Source: Lachnospiraceae bacterium
GTDB taxonomy: Bacteria > Bacillota > Clostridia > Lachnospirales > Lachnospiraceae
Direction: 5' to 3'
Assembly (NCBI GenBank): GCA_024693225.1
Contig: JAILLI010000079.1
Span: forward strand, 1-35,728
DNA length: 35,728 bases
In this document: positions 7,051 through 14,881 of the stretch, piece by piece
Layout: each line of letters opens with the position of its first letter
Numbering within the stretch: position 1 is the stretch's first letter
Position numbers and translations under genes: made by a program
Notes under the pieces: generated by a model
The model's database searches: none
What the model was told of the DNA's origin: nothing
The model's input: only the letters and a program-made list of their open reading frames with translations

Positions 7051-8358
7051 TTAACAATAACTCGAGAACATCATGCCGCTGTAGTTGCTGGTCACATAAG
7101 GGGCTGCGAACCCGTGGCCCGGGTTCTTGTAGGCCACAACGGTCTTCTGAGTATATTCCATGGGATCGAGAGCAACGTGATTGGCCCGGCCAAGCACGTT
7201 TCCTGTAAATTTCTTGATGGCGGCAAACTGATCCATGGCATCGTCCTCTCGTGCCGTCTGTGTGAGAAGGTTCTTGTCTACGGCGATCGTTCCGTCATCC
7301 CTGAAGGAAAGTCCGATCGATTCCAGTTCGGATGAATACAAGCGGGCTATCTTGTCCATCTCGCCTATGAGTTTCTTCGAGTAAGGCTGTGATTCCGAAT
7401 AGGAATTGATATTATTAATGAAGGAATTATATCCGTCCACCAGATTGCTGATATTCTCCGTTACCGATTCGACATCTGTCTTGAGCCCTATATTGACCGA
7501 GGTCCCTTCTGGGCTGACACCCTTTAAGTTGATGTCATACATCTTCTCTATGGAGAAGTGGTTGGAGAATGTGCTGCGCTCCTCGCCGTTCAGAGTGAAC
7601 AGGGAGTTCTGCGGATAGGAGGTAACATCTCCTATACCGAAGTATTCGACCGTTCCGGCGGTCTTGTGGGTATTGTTGTCGGATATGTCGAAATTGGTAT
7701 CTCCCTTACCCCTGATACCGGTTTCATCCGACTTTATGGAAAGGGCAACACGCCCGTTGTCGTCCGTAAGGACCTCTGCACTGACACCGATATTTGACCG
7801 GGTTATGAGCCTTGCCAGCTTCTCTTCGATGATCTTATTGGTGTCGTTCTCACCTATATTGAACTGGAACTCATAGTCCATATCCCTTGAATGGATATCA
7901 AATGAATATGTTCCGGGCTCAAGATCCATGGTATCGGGCTCTAAGAACTTACCGCGGTTCTCCTGCCCCTGAGCCAGGCGGCCTACTGAGATGTCCAGGG
8001 TCGGTATCTGCTCGGGATCCAGATCGCTGCCACCTATAAAGGATGCGGAAACAATGTTCTCATCGCTGGAAGATACGGCCTTCTGATCGAGCATGTTATC
8101 CGAGTCATCCATTGACAGGGAGGATATGACATTCTTGAGGGAACGGGCGCTTTCCTTAAGACCTACGGCAAACTCCTGTGTGGCAGGAGATGTGTCAAGC
8201 AGGAACAGGGGCGTATCTTTATTCATTTTAACAATGGAATTATAAAGGCCACGAAGCTCACTTTTCTTATGGGTATCATACTTGCTGTTGGTACCCTGTG
8301 GCGCATACGTGGTCAGGAAATGATTATATACGGTAGATATAACTGTATTGTCAGCCAT
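7051..8358 (-). CDS. FliD-like flagellar cap / hook-associated protein 2 homologue
   Basis: The protein has 435 residues and a GGAAAGGAGGGG site before its ATG. FliD caps the growing flagellar filament outside the cell. The middle (about residues 115-215) shows the repeated beta pattern of flagellin hook/FliD domains: LDISVGRLAQG, EPGTYSFDIHSRD and GVSAEVLTDDNGRVALSIKS. The C-terminal third has the FliD-type coiled segment NISNLVDGYNSFINNINSY and LSFRDDGTIAVDKNLL. The canonical FliD N-terminus (GLASGLDT-type) is absent, so this is a divergent paralogue or a related cap-like protein rather than the standard cap. The last residues are MMFSSYC, ending in cysteine. No other flagellar gene is in the window. 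Like other axial proteins it has no signal peptide. Confidence 0.7.
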   Translation of the reverse strand: MADNTVISTVYNHFLTTYAPQGTNSKYDTHKKSELRGLYNSIVKMNKDTPLFLLDTSPATQEFAVGLKESARSLKNVISSLSMDDSDNMLDQKAVSSSDENIVSASFIGGSDLDPEQIPTLDISVGRLAQGQENRGKFLEPDTMDLEPGTYSFDIHSRDMDYEFQFNIGENDTNKIIEEKLARLITRSNIGVSAEVLTDDNGRVALSIKSDETGIRGKGDTNFDISDNNTHKTAGTVEYFGIGDVTSYPQNSLFTLNGEERSTFSNHFSIEKMYDINLKGVSPEGTSVNIGLKTDVESVTENISNLVDGYNSFINNINSYSESQPYSKKLIGEMDKIARLYSSELESIGLSFRDDGTIAVDKNLLTQTAREDDAMDQFAAIKKFTGNVLGRANHVALDPMEYTQKTVVAYKNPGHGFAAPYVTSNYSGMMFSSYC

Positions 8359-8472
8359 TGTTGCCCCTCCTTTCCTCCTTGAATGGTAAAAGCTTCCCCG
8401 GATTCAGTTCCGGGTCCTGTTCTTAAGGAATCGAACAGACGCCTGGGCATAAAATGCTACTTTTATGTCTAT

Positions 8473-8501
8473 ATACTACTCCGGAACAGGGGAAAAAGCA
8501 A
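8473..8501 (-). promoter_or_regulatory. Possible sigma-A promoter for the FliD-like gene
   Basis: Read on the minus strand, TTGCTT (8501-8496) and TAGTAT (8478-8473) are separated by 17 bases. Transcription would start about 110 bases before the ATG at 8358. A convincing sigma-28 flagellar promoter was not found in the 435-base gap. The gap 8359-8794 otherwise holds only A/T-rich and dyad-rich sequence and the rpmG promoter. Confidence 0.45.
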
Positions 8502-8686
8502 GGGTTTTTGCCGTAAAATGCGGTAAAAAAGCCCATAAAAAATAACAATAATTATTTTATAAAATTGGGCAATATTACCACAGTTTTAAAGGGAAAACCA
8601 CATATGGTATCTCCTGTGATATCAGGTAACATCATATGGGTATTTTTACCTGCCTGATAAAAGCCTTATAAAAGATCAAAAATACA

Positions 8687-8715
8687 TTGACGCAGTAAGG
8701 CTCTTGTGGTATATT
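8687..8715 (+). promoter_or_regulatory. Promoter of the rpmG-secE-nusG-rplK-rplA operon
   Basis: TTGACG (8687-8692) and TATATT (8710-8715) are separated by exactly 17 bases. The predicted leader is about 75 bases long before the rpmG ATG. Just upstream (8597-8652) are several imperfect dyads, including CAGGTAA (8623-8629) with TTACCTG (8646-8652), whose role is unknown. Confidence 0.8.
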
Positions 8716-8794
8716 TATCCGGCGAGACGATCATAGGTCTTTTTTTTGTGCTGTAATAACAGCCGGCAGATTATCCAGAATATGAGGTGAAAAC

Positions 8795-8944
8795 ATGCGT
8801 ACCAGAATAACACTTGCCTGCACGGAGTGCAAGAACAGAAACTACGATACCAAGAAGGATAAGAAAACACATCCGGATCGTATGGAAACAAAGAAATATT
8901 GCAGATTCTGCAAGAAGCACACGTTACATAAGGAGACGAAGTAA
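8795..8944 (+). CDS. rpmG: 50S ribosomal protein L33 (zinc-type)
   Basis: This 49-residue protein begins [20 protein letters not shown] and is full-length for L33. The two CxxC pairs (CTEC near residues 10-13 and CRFC near 36-39) make the zinc-ribbon, so this is the zinc-binding form used when zinc is available. It is part of the large ribosomal subunit near the E site. TGAGGTG precedes the ATG. Its stop TAA shares one base with the ATG of secE (TAATG), which implies translational coupling. The order rpmG-secE-nusG is the standard one in Firmicutes. Confidence 0.97.
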   Translation: MRTRITLACTECKNRNYDTKKDKKTHPDRMETKKYCRFCKKHTLHKETK

Positions 8945-9162
8945 TGGCAGATACAAATAACGGTGCAGGAGACATCGCAAAAAAGAGCAAAGGATGGCTG
9001 AAAGGTCTTAAGGCGGAGTTCAATAAGATCAGCTGGACATCCAAAGACGATGTTACAAAACAGACCATAGCCGTAGTGGTAGTGTCTGTTATTCTGGGTC
9101 TTCTGATAGCTCTGATAGATTTTATCCTTCAGTCGGGGATCAATTTCCTGGTAAGTCTGTAA
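8944..9162 (+). CDS. secE: Preprotein translocase subunit SecE
   Basis: The protein has 72 residues, typical of the single-span SecE of Firmicutes. It stabilises SecY in the protein-export channel. The cytoplasmic part carries the conserved amphipathic segment KAEFNKISWTSKDDVTKQT (about residues 23-41), followed by one membrane helix (VVVVSVILGLLIALIDFI). The start overlaps the last base of rpmG and nusG follows after 12 bases. The first six residues, MADTNN, are identical to those of NusG encoded just downstream. Confidence 0.97.
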   Translation: MADTNNGAGDIAKKSKGWLKGLKAEFNKISWTSKDDVTKQTIAVVVVSVILGLLIALIDFILQSGINFLVSL

Positions 9163-9174
9163 GGAGGGATCGAT

Positions 9175-9783
9175 ATGGCTGATACAAATAACAGGGATAT
9201 TACGGAAGAGATGGTTGAAGAGACTGCGGCTGAATTCGAAGAGGATGCCAAAGTCGAGACCGGCCCCAAAGCCAACTGGTATGTTGTCCATACTTATTCG
9301 GGATATGAGAATAAGGTTAAGGCCAATATAGAGAAGACTATCGAGAACAGGCATCTTGAGGATGAGATACTTGAAGTCCGTGTTCCCATGCAGGATGTAA
9401 CCGAAGTCAAGAACGGTGTTCGCAAGACCAGCGCCAAGAAGATGTTCCCGGGTTATGTTCTCATCAACATGATCATGAACGATGTGACATGGTATGTGGT
9501 CAGAAATACACGCGGTGTTACCGGTTTTGTAGGCCCCGGAAGCAAGCCTGTCCCTCTTTCCGATGCAGAGATGAAACCTCTGGGCATCAAGACAGAGAAC
9601 GTCTTCATCAACTTTACCGAAGGCGATACCGTCAATGTTATCGCAGGTGTCTGGAAGGATACGGTCGGCGTTGTGCAGCGTATGGATATGGGTAAGCAGA
9701 CGGCAACCATCATGGTTGAGCTGTTTGGACGTGAAACGCCTGTAGAGATAAGCTTTGATGAGATAAACAAGGCTAATTACTGA
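9175..9783 (+). CDS. nusG: Transcription termination/antitermination protein NusG
   Basis: The protein has 202 residues, the usual NusG length plus a short acidic N-terminal extension (about residues 1-35, rich in Glu). The NGN domain starts at NWYVVHTYSGYE, with the motif MFPGYVLINM and VRNTRGVTGFVG; the C-terminal KOW domain contains VGVVQRMDMGKQTATI. NusG binds RNA polymerase, modulating pausing and linking transcription with translation or Rho. AAGGAGGG precedes the ATG. Position between secE and rplK is the standard order. Confidence 0.97.
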   Translation: MADTNNRDITEEMVEETAAEFEEDAKVETGPKANWYVVHTYSGYENKVKANIEKTIENRHLEDEILEVRVPMQDVTEVKNGVRKTSAKKMFPGYVLINMIMNDVTWYVVRNTRGVTGFVGPGSKPVPLSDAEMKPLGIKTENVFINFTEGDTVNVIAGVWKDTVGVVQRMDMGKQTATIMVELFGRETPVEISFDEINKANY

Positions 9784-9792
9784 TGATATATT

Positions 9793-9852
9793 GCCGCAGG
9801 TCATCCCTGGCGGCTTTATATACTGTGGGAGGGATAGTCCCGCCACTACCAC
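9793..9852 (+). promoter_or_regulatory. Probable L1-binding autoregulatory leader of rplK-rplA
   Basis: Between nusG and rplK there are two hairpins. The first is GCCGCAGG...CCTGGCGGC (9793-9814). The second spans 9825-9852, with an outer GTGG/CCAC stem and an inner GGGA/TCCC stem separated by an asymmetric internal loop. L1 of many bacteria represses rplK-rplA by binding a leader element that mimics its 23S rRNA site, and this position and the internal-loop layout fit. The match is by eye, not by a covariance model. Confidence 0.55.
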
Positions 9853-9874
9853 ATTTATTTTATAGGAGGCTATT

Positions 9875-10300
9875 ATGGCTAAGAAAGTAGAAGGTTATAT
9901 CAAACTTCAGATCCCTGCCGGAAAAGCAACACCGGCACCCCCTGTTGGCCCTGCACTCGGTCAGCATGGTGTGAACATTGTAGAGTTCACAAAGCAGTTT
10001 AACGCAAGGACGGCAGACAAAGGTGATGTCCTTATCCCTGTCGTTATAACGGTTTACGCAGACAGAAGCTTTTCTTTCATCACAAAGACTCCTCCTGCTG
10101 CGGTACTTATCAAGAAGGCCTGCAACATCAAGTCAGGTTCGGGCGTGCCCAACAAGACAAAGGTTGCAACACTTTCAAAGGAAAAGTGCCGTGAGATCGC
10201 CGAGATGAAGATGCCCGATCTTAATGCGGCATCCATAGAGGCAGCCATGAGCATGATAGCAGGTACAGCAAGAAGCATGGGCGTAACAGTCGAGGAGTAG
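9875..10300 (+). CDS. rplK: 50S ribosomal protein L11
   Basis: The protein has 141 residues, full-length for L11. It shows the signature [20 protein letters not shown] near residue 14 and the C-terminal RNA-binding domain with KSGSGVPNK and [13 protein letters not shown]11 forms the GTPase-associated centre with 23S rRNA and is needed for stringent-response sensing. ATAGGAGG precedes the ATG. It lies 12 bases before rplA, with the probable L1-responsive leader upstream. Confidence 0.98.
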   Translation: MAKKVEGYIKLQIPAGKATPAPPVGPALGQHGVNIVEFTKQFNARTADKGDVLIPVVITVYADRSFSFITKTPPAAVLIKKACNIKSGSGVPNKTKVATLSKEKCREIAEMKMPDLNAASIEAAMSMIAGTARSMGVTVEE

Positions 10301-10312
10301 GAGGAAGCGTAA

Positions 10313-11002
10313 ATGAAACACGGAAAAAAATATGCCGAGGCAGCAAAGCTTGTAGACCGCAGCACTTCCTACGAGCCCGCCGACGCTATAGCACTTGTTA
10401 AGAAAACAGCAACAGCAAAGTTTGATGAGACGGTAGAAGTACATATCCGTACAGGATGTGACGGACGTCACGCAGAGCAGCAGATCAGAGGAGCTGTCGT
10501 TCTGCCCAACGGAACCGGTAAGACCGTAAGAGTACTTGTTTTTGCAAAGGGTGACAAGATCGCCGAAGCAGAAGGAGCAGGCGCCGATTATGTAGGAGGC
10601 GATGAGCTCATTCCCAAGATCCAGAATGAAGGATGGCTTGATTTCGACGTTGTTGTCGCAACTCCCGATATGATGGGCGTTGTAGGACGTCTCGGTAAGG
10701 TCCTCGGACCCAAGGGACTCATGCCCAACCCCAAGGCAGGAACCGTAACGATGGATGTTGCAAAGGCTATTGCCGATATCAAGGCAGGTAAGATCGAGTA
10801 CAGGCTCGACAAGACCAACATCATCCACTGCCCCGTAGGAAAGGCAAGCTTTTCCGAGGAGAAGCTGACAGAGAACTTTGATACACTCATGGAGGCCATA
10901 GTCAAGGCTAAGCCTTCGGCTCTCAAGGGTCAGTATCTGAGAAGCATCAGCCTGTCCACAACAATGGGACCCGGCGTAAAAGTATCTACAGCAAAATACT
11001 GA
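10313..11002 (+). CDS. rplA: 50S ribosomal protein L1
   Basis: The protein has 229 residues, full-length. Recognisable features are [13 protein letters not shown], the domain II core [18 protein letters not shown], and the signature [20 protein letters not shown]1 forms the stalk next to the E site and commonly represses its own operon. GAGGAGG precedes the ATG. The operon ends here: a strong terminator follows within 45 bases, and the usual rplJ and rplL genes are not found downstream in the window. Confidence 0.98.
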   Translation: MKHGKKYAEAAKLVDRSTSYEPADAIALVKKTATAKFDETVEVHIRTGCDGRHAEQQIRGAVVLPNGTGKTVRVLVFAKGDKIAEAEGAGADYVGGDELIPKIQNEGWLDFDVVVATPDMMGVVGRLGKVLGPKGLMPNPKAGTVTMDVAKAIADIKAGKIEYRLDKTNIIHCPVGKASFSEEKLTENFDTLMEAIVKAKPSALKGQYLRSISLSTTMGPGVKVSTAKY

Positions 11003-11015
11003 TTTGTGTTATGAT

Positions 11016-11047
11016 GTACCCGGCAGGTATCTGCCGGGTACTTTTTT
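11016..11047 (+). terminator. Strong rho-independent terminator after rplA
   Basis: GTACCCGGCAG and CTGCCGGGTAC (11016-11026/11031-11041) form an 11-bp perfect stem with a GTAT loop, followed by TTTTTT. It separates the ribosomal operon from the CapA-like gene. Confidence 0.95.
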
Positions 11048-11075
11048 ATTTACTGCCGCTTCAGGGGATCGGGAT

Positions 11076-12590
11076 ATGAGGATGAGAAAGATCATAACAG
11101 CATATGTGATGCTTGCCGCACTTACACTTACCGGATGCAGCAATCCCATCGCACCTATCGAACAGCTCATGCCGGATGGCGGCTTAGCGGTCCCGCAAAA
11201 AGAAGAGGAGCCAAAGCAGGAGGCTGAAGAGACAGGAAGCGGCCAAAGTCAGCAGGAGGACGCCAAAGAAGACCTTCCGGTGATAACCATAGTCGATGAC
11301 AGTGAACCGGTCGACGTTTCCGAAAAAGAGGAAAGCGGTGAAGAGGCTGAAGGAGAGACCGGGACAGTATACGAAGATATATATGATCCCGTGGGCAAGG
11401 AGTATTCCGTGGAAGCCGCCGACAAGGACAGGGTGACCCTCGCCTTTGTGGGTGATGTGGGCTTTGCCCAGGGCTATGCCACCATCAACAAATACAGGAG
11501 CAACGGGAGCGACATACATAAGAGTATCTCGGACGGGGTCCTGTCCATCATGCAGTCGGTCGATATCATGATGGCCAACAACGAATTCCCTTACAGCGAC
11601 AGGGGAACGCCGACCCCCAACAAGACCTATACCTTCAGGGCTGATCCAAAGGATGTGCATATAATGAAGGATATGGGAGTGGATATAGTGTCGCTTGCCA
11701 ACAACCATGCGTACGATTACGGGCCGGAAGCCCTGATAGATACGATCGATACCTTAAACGATGCCCGTCTTCCCTTTGCGGGTGCGGGCAAGAATATAGA
11801 AGAAGCTTCAAAGCCCGTCTATTTTCATGTGAACGGACATGTCATATCCTATGTCAGTGCCACACAGATAGAAAGATACGGCAATCCCGATACCAAAGAG
11901 GCAACAAAGGACTCGCCCGGAGTGCTCCGTACCCTTGATCCGGCAAAGGCTGTCGCAGTCATAAAGGAAGCGGCATCAAAAAGCGATTTTACGGTCATGT
12001 ATGTCCATTGGGGGAGCGAGAGCACGGATCTGGTGGAGCAGAGTCAGAGGGAACTTGCCGCCGCCTACGCCGATGCCGGTGCTGATCTTATCATAGGGGA
12101 TCATTCCCACTGCCTGCAGGGTATAGACTATGTCAAGGGAGTTCCTGTTTTCTACAGCCTGGGTAATTTCTGGTTCAATTCCAAGACCCTTGATACCTGT
12201 ATCGTGAAGGTGACACTTGATGAGGACTGCGCCATATCGGAGATAGAATTCATACCCTGCATACAGAGAGGGTCGGGAGTTACGGATGCATCCGAGAGTG
12301 AACGCGGACGGATAATCGAATATATGAGGGGAATCTCTAATTATGCCGATATAGATGATAAGGGGTTCGTTACAAAGTCGGACACCGATCATAATATCCA
12401 GAAGGGCCAGAACACATCTCCGGCAAGAAAGAGCGCAGAGCCGGCGGTACCGGAGGGAGAGCCCCAGTTAACAGAGCCGGCAGGAGAAGGAGAAGCCGGC
12501 ACCGTACAGCCGGCACAGGAGAGTCCACAGGCCCCGGCACAGAATGCTCCGGACGAGCAGCTTCCCGACTGGGCCGTGGATGTACAGTAA
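11076..12590 (+). CDS. CapA-family lipoprotein (poly-gamma-glutamate capsule-type)
   Basis: The protein has 504 residues. ATG 11076 is chosen because earlier in-frame starts would lie within the rplA terminator, and because it gives a clean lipoprotein signal ending LTLTGC. A Glu/Gln-rich spacer (about residues 30-105) leads to a CapA domain (metallophosphatase-like fold): VGDVGF near residue 125, NNEFPY, SLANNHAYDYG, VYVHWGSEST-like YVHWGSES, and IGDHSHCLQGIDYVKG with YSLGNFWF. The C-terminal tail is rich in Pro, Glu and Ala, wall-spanning in character. CapA proteins act with CapB/CapC in poly-gamma-glutamate export, but many stand-alone copies exist, and capB/capC are not in the window. It may serve a different envelope polymer. 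The next genes are for surface sugars. Confidence 0.88.
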   Translation: MRMRKIITAYVMLAALTLTGCSNPIAPIEQLMPDGGLAVPQKEEEPKQEAEETGSGQSQQEDAKEDLPVITIVDDSEPVDVSEKEESGEEAEGETGTVYEDIYDPVGKEYSVEAADKDRVTLAFVGDVGFAQGYATINKYRSNGSDIHKSISDGVLSIMQSVDIMMANNEFPYSDRGTPTPNKTYTFRADPKDVHIMKDMGVDIVSLANNHAYDYGPEALIDTIDTLNDARLPFAGAGKNIEEASKPVYFHVNGHVISYVSATQIERYGNPDTKEATKDSPGVLRTLDPAKAVAVIKEAASKSDFTVMYVHWGSESTDLVEQSQRELAAAYADAGADLIIGDHSHCLQGIDYVKGVPVFYSLGNFWFNSKTLDTCIVKVTLDEDCAISEIEFIPCIQRGSGVTDASESERGRIIEYMRGISNYADIDDKGFVTKSDTDHNIQKGQNTSPARKSAEPAVPEGEPQLTEPAGEGEAGTVQPAQESPQAPAQNAPDEQLPDWAVDVQ

Positions 12591-12633
12591 AGTCTGTTTA
12601 AAAGGGGAAGAAAATATGTTAAAGTTGTTTTAT

Positions 12634-12658
12634 GGTGAACGAATTTAATTCGTTCACC
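12634..12658. repeat. 25-bp palindrome between capA-like and neuB-like genes
   Basis: GGTGAACGAATT and AATTCGTTCACC are perfect 12-base complements around a single central T. As RNA the hairpin would have 10 bp and a 5-nt loop, but there is no T-run, so it is not a typical terminator. It follows a short possible leader frame, ATG 12616 to TAA 12648 (MLKLFYGERI), preceded by AAGGGGAAG, whose last codons run into the left arm. It could be an operator, an attenuator or a processing site. Confidence 0.65.
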
Positions 12659-12711
12659 TTGCGCCGGTATTTACTGCGTTTACGATAAGTATAAAGAGGT
12701 GAATGAAGGAT

Positions 12712-13602
12712 ATGACAGGTAAAAGTCAGATACAGTACAAGGAACCATATGTTATAGCCGAAGCCGGATGCAACCATATGGGCAGCATGGACATAGCTCA
12801 TGAGCTGATAGTTACGGCAGCCATGTTCTGCAAGGCAGACGCCATAAAATTCCAGAAGAGATGTCCCAAAGAGCTTTTGACCAAAGAGCAGTACAACGCT
12901 CCGCACCCGGTCCCCTACAATTCATACGGGGATACCTATGGGGCCCACAGGGAGTTTCTGGAATTCGACCTTGACCAGCACAGGCAGCTGAAGAAGTGGT
13001 GTGAAGAATCGGGCATCACATATTCCACATCGGTATGGGATATGACAAGTGCAAAGGAGATTGTCTCCTTAAATCCCGAATTCATCAAGATACCCAGTGC
13101 ATGCAATACGAACTTTGATATGCTCGGATATATCTGTGACAACTATGACGGCGAGATACAGCTCTCCTTCGGAATGACCACACACGCCGAAGAGGAGGCT
13201 ATAGTTGCCTTTTTTGAAGAGCACAAAAGGGCAAAGGACCTGGTCCTCTTTAACTGTACCTCCGGATATCCGGTCCCCTTTTCAGATGTATGTCTTCTTG
13301 AGATAAGCAGGATGAGGGAAGCATACGAGGACCGTGTCAAGGCCATAGGCTTTTCCGGACACCATCTGGGTATAGCCATCGATGTGGCCGCCTATACACT
13401 CGGAGCCTCGGTCTTCGAAAGGCACTATACCCTTGACCGTACTTTTAAGGGGACGGATCATGCGGCATCCCTTGAACCTGACGGGATCAGAAGGCTCAAG
13501 AGGAATCTGGAGAATACCAGGGAAGCGCTCACATACAAGGCCGAGGAGATACTCCCCATAGAGAGTATTCAGCGGGAAAAGCTTAAATACAGGAAGAGAT
13601 GA
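12712..13602 (+). CDS. NeuB-like nonulosonate (sialic-acid-type) synthase without SAF domain
   Basis: The protein has 296 residues. ATG 12712 is preferred over 12703 because AGAGGTG is then at normal distance. NeuB enzymes condense phosphoenolpyruvate with a hexosamine-type aldose to give a nine-carbon ulosonic acid. The TIM-barrel motifs are clear: AEAGCNHMGSMDIAHELI, KFQKR, EFDLDQHRQLKKWCEESGI, IKIPSACNTNFDML, GFSGHHLG and FERHYTLDRTFKGTDHAASL. The family's C-terminal SAF (antifreeze-like) domain, normally another 50-60 residues that closes over the sugar site, is absent: the frame ends at about residue 296. GFSGHH replaces the more common GxSDHT. It overlaps the next gene by four bases (ATGA), so both act together. 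Exact product (KDN, Neu5Ac, legionaminate-like, or another ulosonate) is not determined. Confidence 0.88.
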   Translation: MTGKSQIQYKEPYVIAEAGCNHMGSMDIAHELIVTAAMFCKADAIKFQKRCPKELLTKEQYNAPHPVPYNSYGDTYGAHREFLEFDLDQHRQLKKWCEESGITYSTSVWDMTSAKEIVSLNPEFIKIPSACNTNFDMLGYICDNYDGEIQLSFGMTTHAEEEAIVAFFEEHKRAKDLVLFNCTSGYPVPFSDVCLLEISRMREAYEDRVKAIGFSGHHLGIAIDVAAYTLGASVFERHYTLDRTFKGTDHAASLEPDGIRRLKRNLENTREALTYKAEEILPIESIQREKLKYRKR

Positions 13603-14828
13603 ACATGAACGTGGCTTTTATTCCGGTAAGGGGCGGAAGTAAATCTATTCCTCTCAAGAACATCAAAGAACTCCATGACAGGCCCCTGGTCTACTGGACC
13701 GTTGCGGCTGCATGCGACTGTGCGTCCATTGACAAGGTCTTTGTTGCAACGGACAACATAGACATAAGGCTGTGCGTTGAGAAGTTCTGCGCTCAGGATC
13801 TTGAACGTTTCAGGAAAGTCAACGTCATAGACAGATCGGAGGAGAGCGCAACGGATACCGCATCTACCGAATCCGCCATGATCGAGTTTGCCAAAAGCCA
13901 CAGGTTTGACAATATAGTCCTTATACAGGCCACCTCTCCCATGCTCACCGGAGCGGACCTTGATAACGGGTTCAGTATCTTTTCCTCGAACGGTACGGAC
14001 AGTGTATTGTCGGTCGTTCCCCAGAAGCGTTTTATATGGGGGATAGATGATGTCGGAAATGCCAAAGCGGTCAACTATGATGTCTTCAACAGGCCCAGGA
14101 GACAGGATTTTGAAGAATATTATGTGGAGAACGGCGCCTTCTACATAACCTCCAGAAAGGCATTGCTCAACACCGGCAACCGGCTGAGCGGGAATATCAG
14201 GGTCTCTCTTATGGATGAGGATACCTATTATGAGATCGATGAGCCGGAAGACTGGTTCGTAACGGATGCCCTGATGACCAGGAGAGAAGCAAAGCTTGCC
14301 GAAAAGGAAAAGACGGAGCCTGTCGCAGACGGTGAAGAAGCAAAACCGGGATCGGTAAAGTGCAGATATAAGATGTTCCTTACGGACTGTGACGGCTGCA
14401 TGACCGACTCCGGCATGTATTATTCCGAAAAAGGTGATGAGCTCAAGAAGTTCAACACAAGAGACGGTATCGGCTTCAAGCTGCTTCGTGAGAACGGGAT
14501 AATAACCGGTGTGATAACCGGCGAGGATGTGGCCCTTAACAAGAGAAGGTGCGAAAAGCTCAAGATAGATGTACTGGCACAGGGATGTACCGACAAGGCC
14601 GCCTGCATAAGGAGACTGTGCGCGACCTACAAAGTGGCACCTGAAGATGTGGTCTATATAGGTGATGACGTAGGTGACGTGGAAGCCGTGGAATTTGCCG
14701 GTCTGGGCTGCTGCCCCGCTGATGCAAGCAGTGAAGTAAAAGCGGTTGCCGATCATATCACAAATGCAAAAGGAGGGGAAGGTGTCATCCGCGAGGTCGT
14801 GGAACTGATCCTGAAGGGGGAAGCCTGA
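13599..14828 (+). CDS. Fusion of CMP-nonulosonate cytidylyltransferase (NeuA-type) and KdsC-type HAD phosphatase
   Basis: The protein has 409 residues. Residues 1-225 are a CMP-sugar synthetase: IPVRGGSKSIPLKNIK (CTP-binding loop), LIQATSPMLTG, and YYVENGAFYIT. After a charged linker (about residues 226-248), residues 250-409 form a HAD phosphatase of the KdsC type: LTDCDGCMTDSGMYY with the DxDG nucleophile motif, NTRDGIGFKLL, GVITGE and VYIGDDVGDVEAV. Together the halves would dephosphorylate an ulosonate-phosphate and activate the free acid as its CMP-sugar. The same order of domains is known in animal CMP-sialate synthetases and is encoded as separate genes in KDN pathways. The ATG overlaps the neuB-like stop. 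The fusion suggests that the upstream synthase makes a phosphorylated product. Confidence 0.9.
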   Translation: MNMNVAFIPVRGGSKSIPLKNIKELHDRPLVYWTVAAACDCASIDKVFVATDNIDIRLCVEKFCAQDLERFRKVNVIDRSEESATDTASTESAMIEFAKSHRFDNIVLIQATSPMLTGADLDNGFSIFSSNGTDSVLSVVPQKRFIWGIDDVGNAKAVNYDVFNRPRRQDFEEYYVENGAFYITSRKALLNTGNRLSGNIRVSLMDEDTYYEIDEPEDWFVTDALMTRREAKLAEKEKTEPVADGEEAKPGSVKCRYKMFLTDCDGCMTDSGMYYSEKGDELKKFNTRDGIGFKLLRENGIITGVITGEDVALNKRRCEKLKIDVLAQGCTDKAACIRRLCATYKVAPEDVVYIGDDVGDVEAVEFAGLGCCPADASSEVKAVADHITNAKGGEGVIREVVELILKGEA

Positions 14829-14881
14829 TCCTTGATCCGGTCCCGAAAGTTTAAGGAATGACACCGGTTAGGAGAGTTAGT

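Noticed and set aside
8842-9852. A 336-residue open frame on the minus strand
   Set aside because: It lies opposite secE and nusG, which are certain, has no ribosome binding site and an implausible composition.
11004-11075. N-terminal extension of the CapA-like protein
   Set aside because: It would be translated through the rplA terminator and would bury the lipoprotein signal.
12634-12658. Palindrome as a member of the GAA-hairpin repeat family
   Set aside because: It lacks the GAA loop, the TGTCA/TGACA ends and the GGCCGAGCGCCGC tail.
13569-14864. A 431-residue open frame on the minus strand
   Set aside because: It mirrors the NeuA-KdsC fusion; no family features or start signal are seen.
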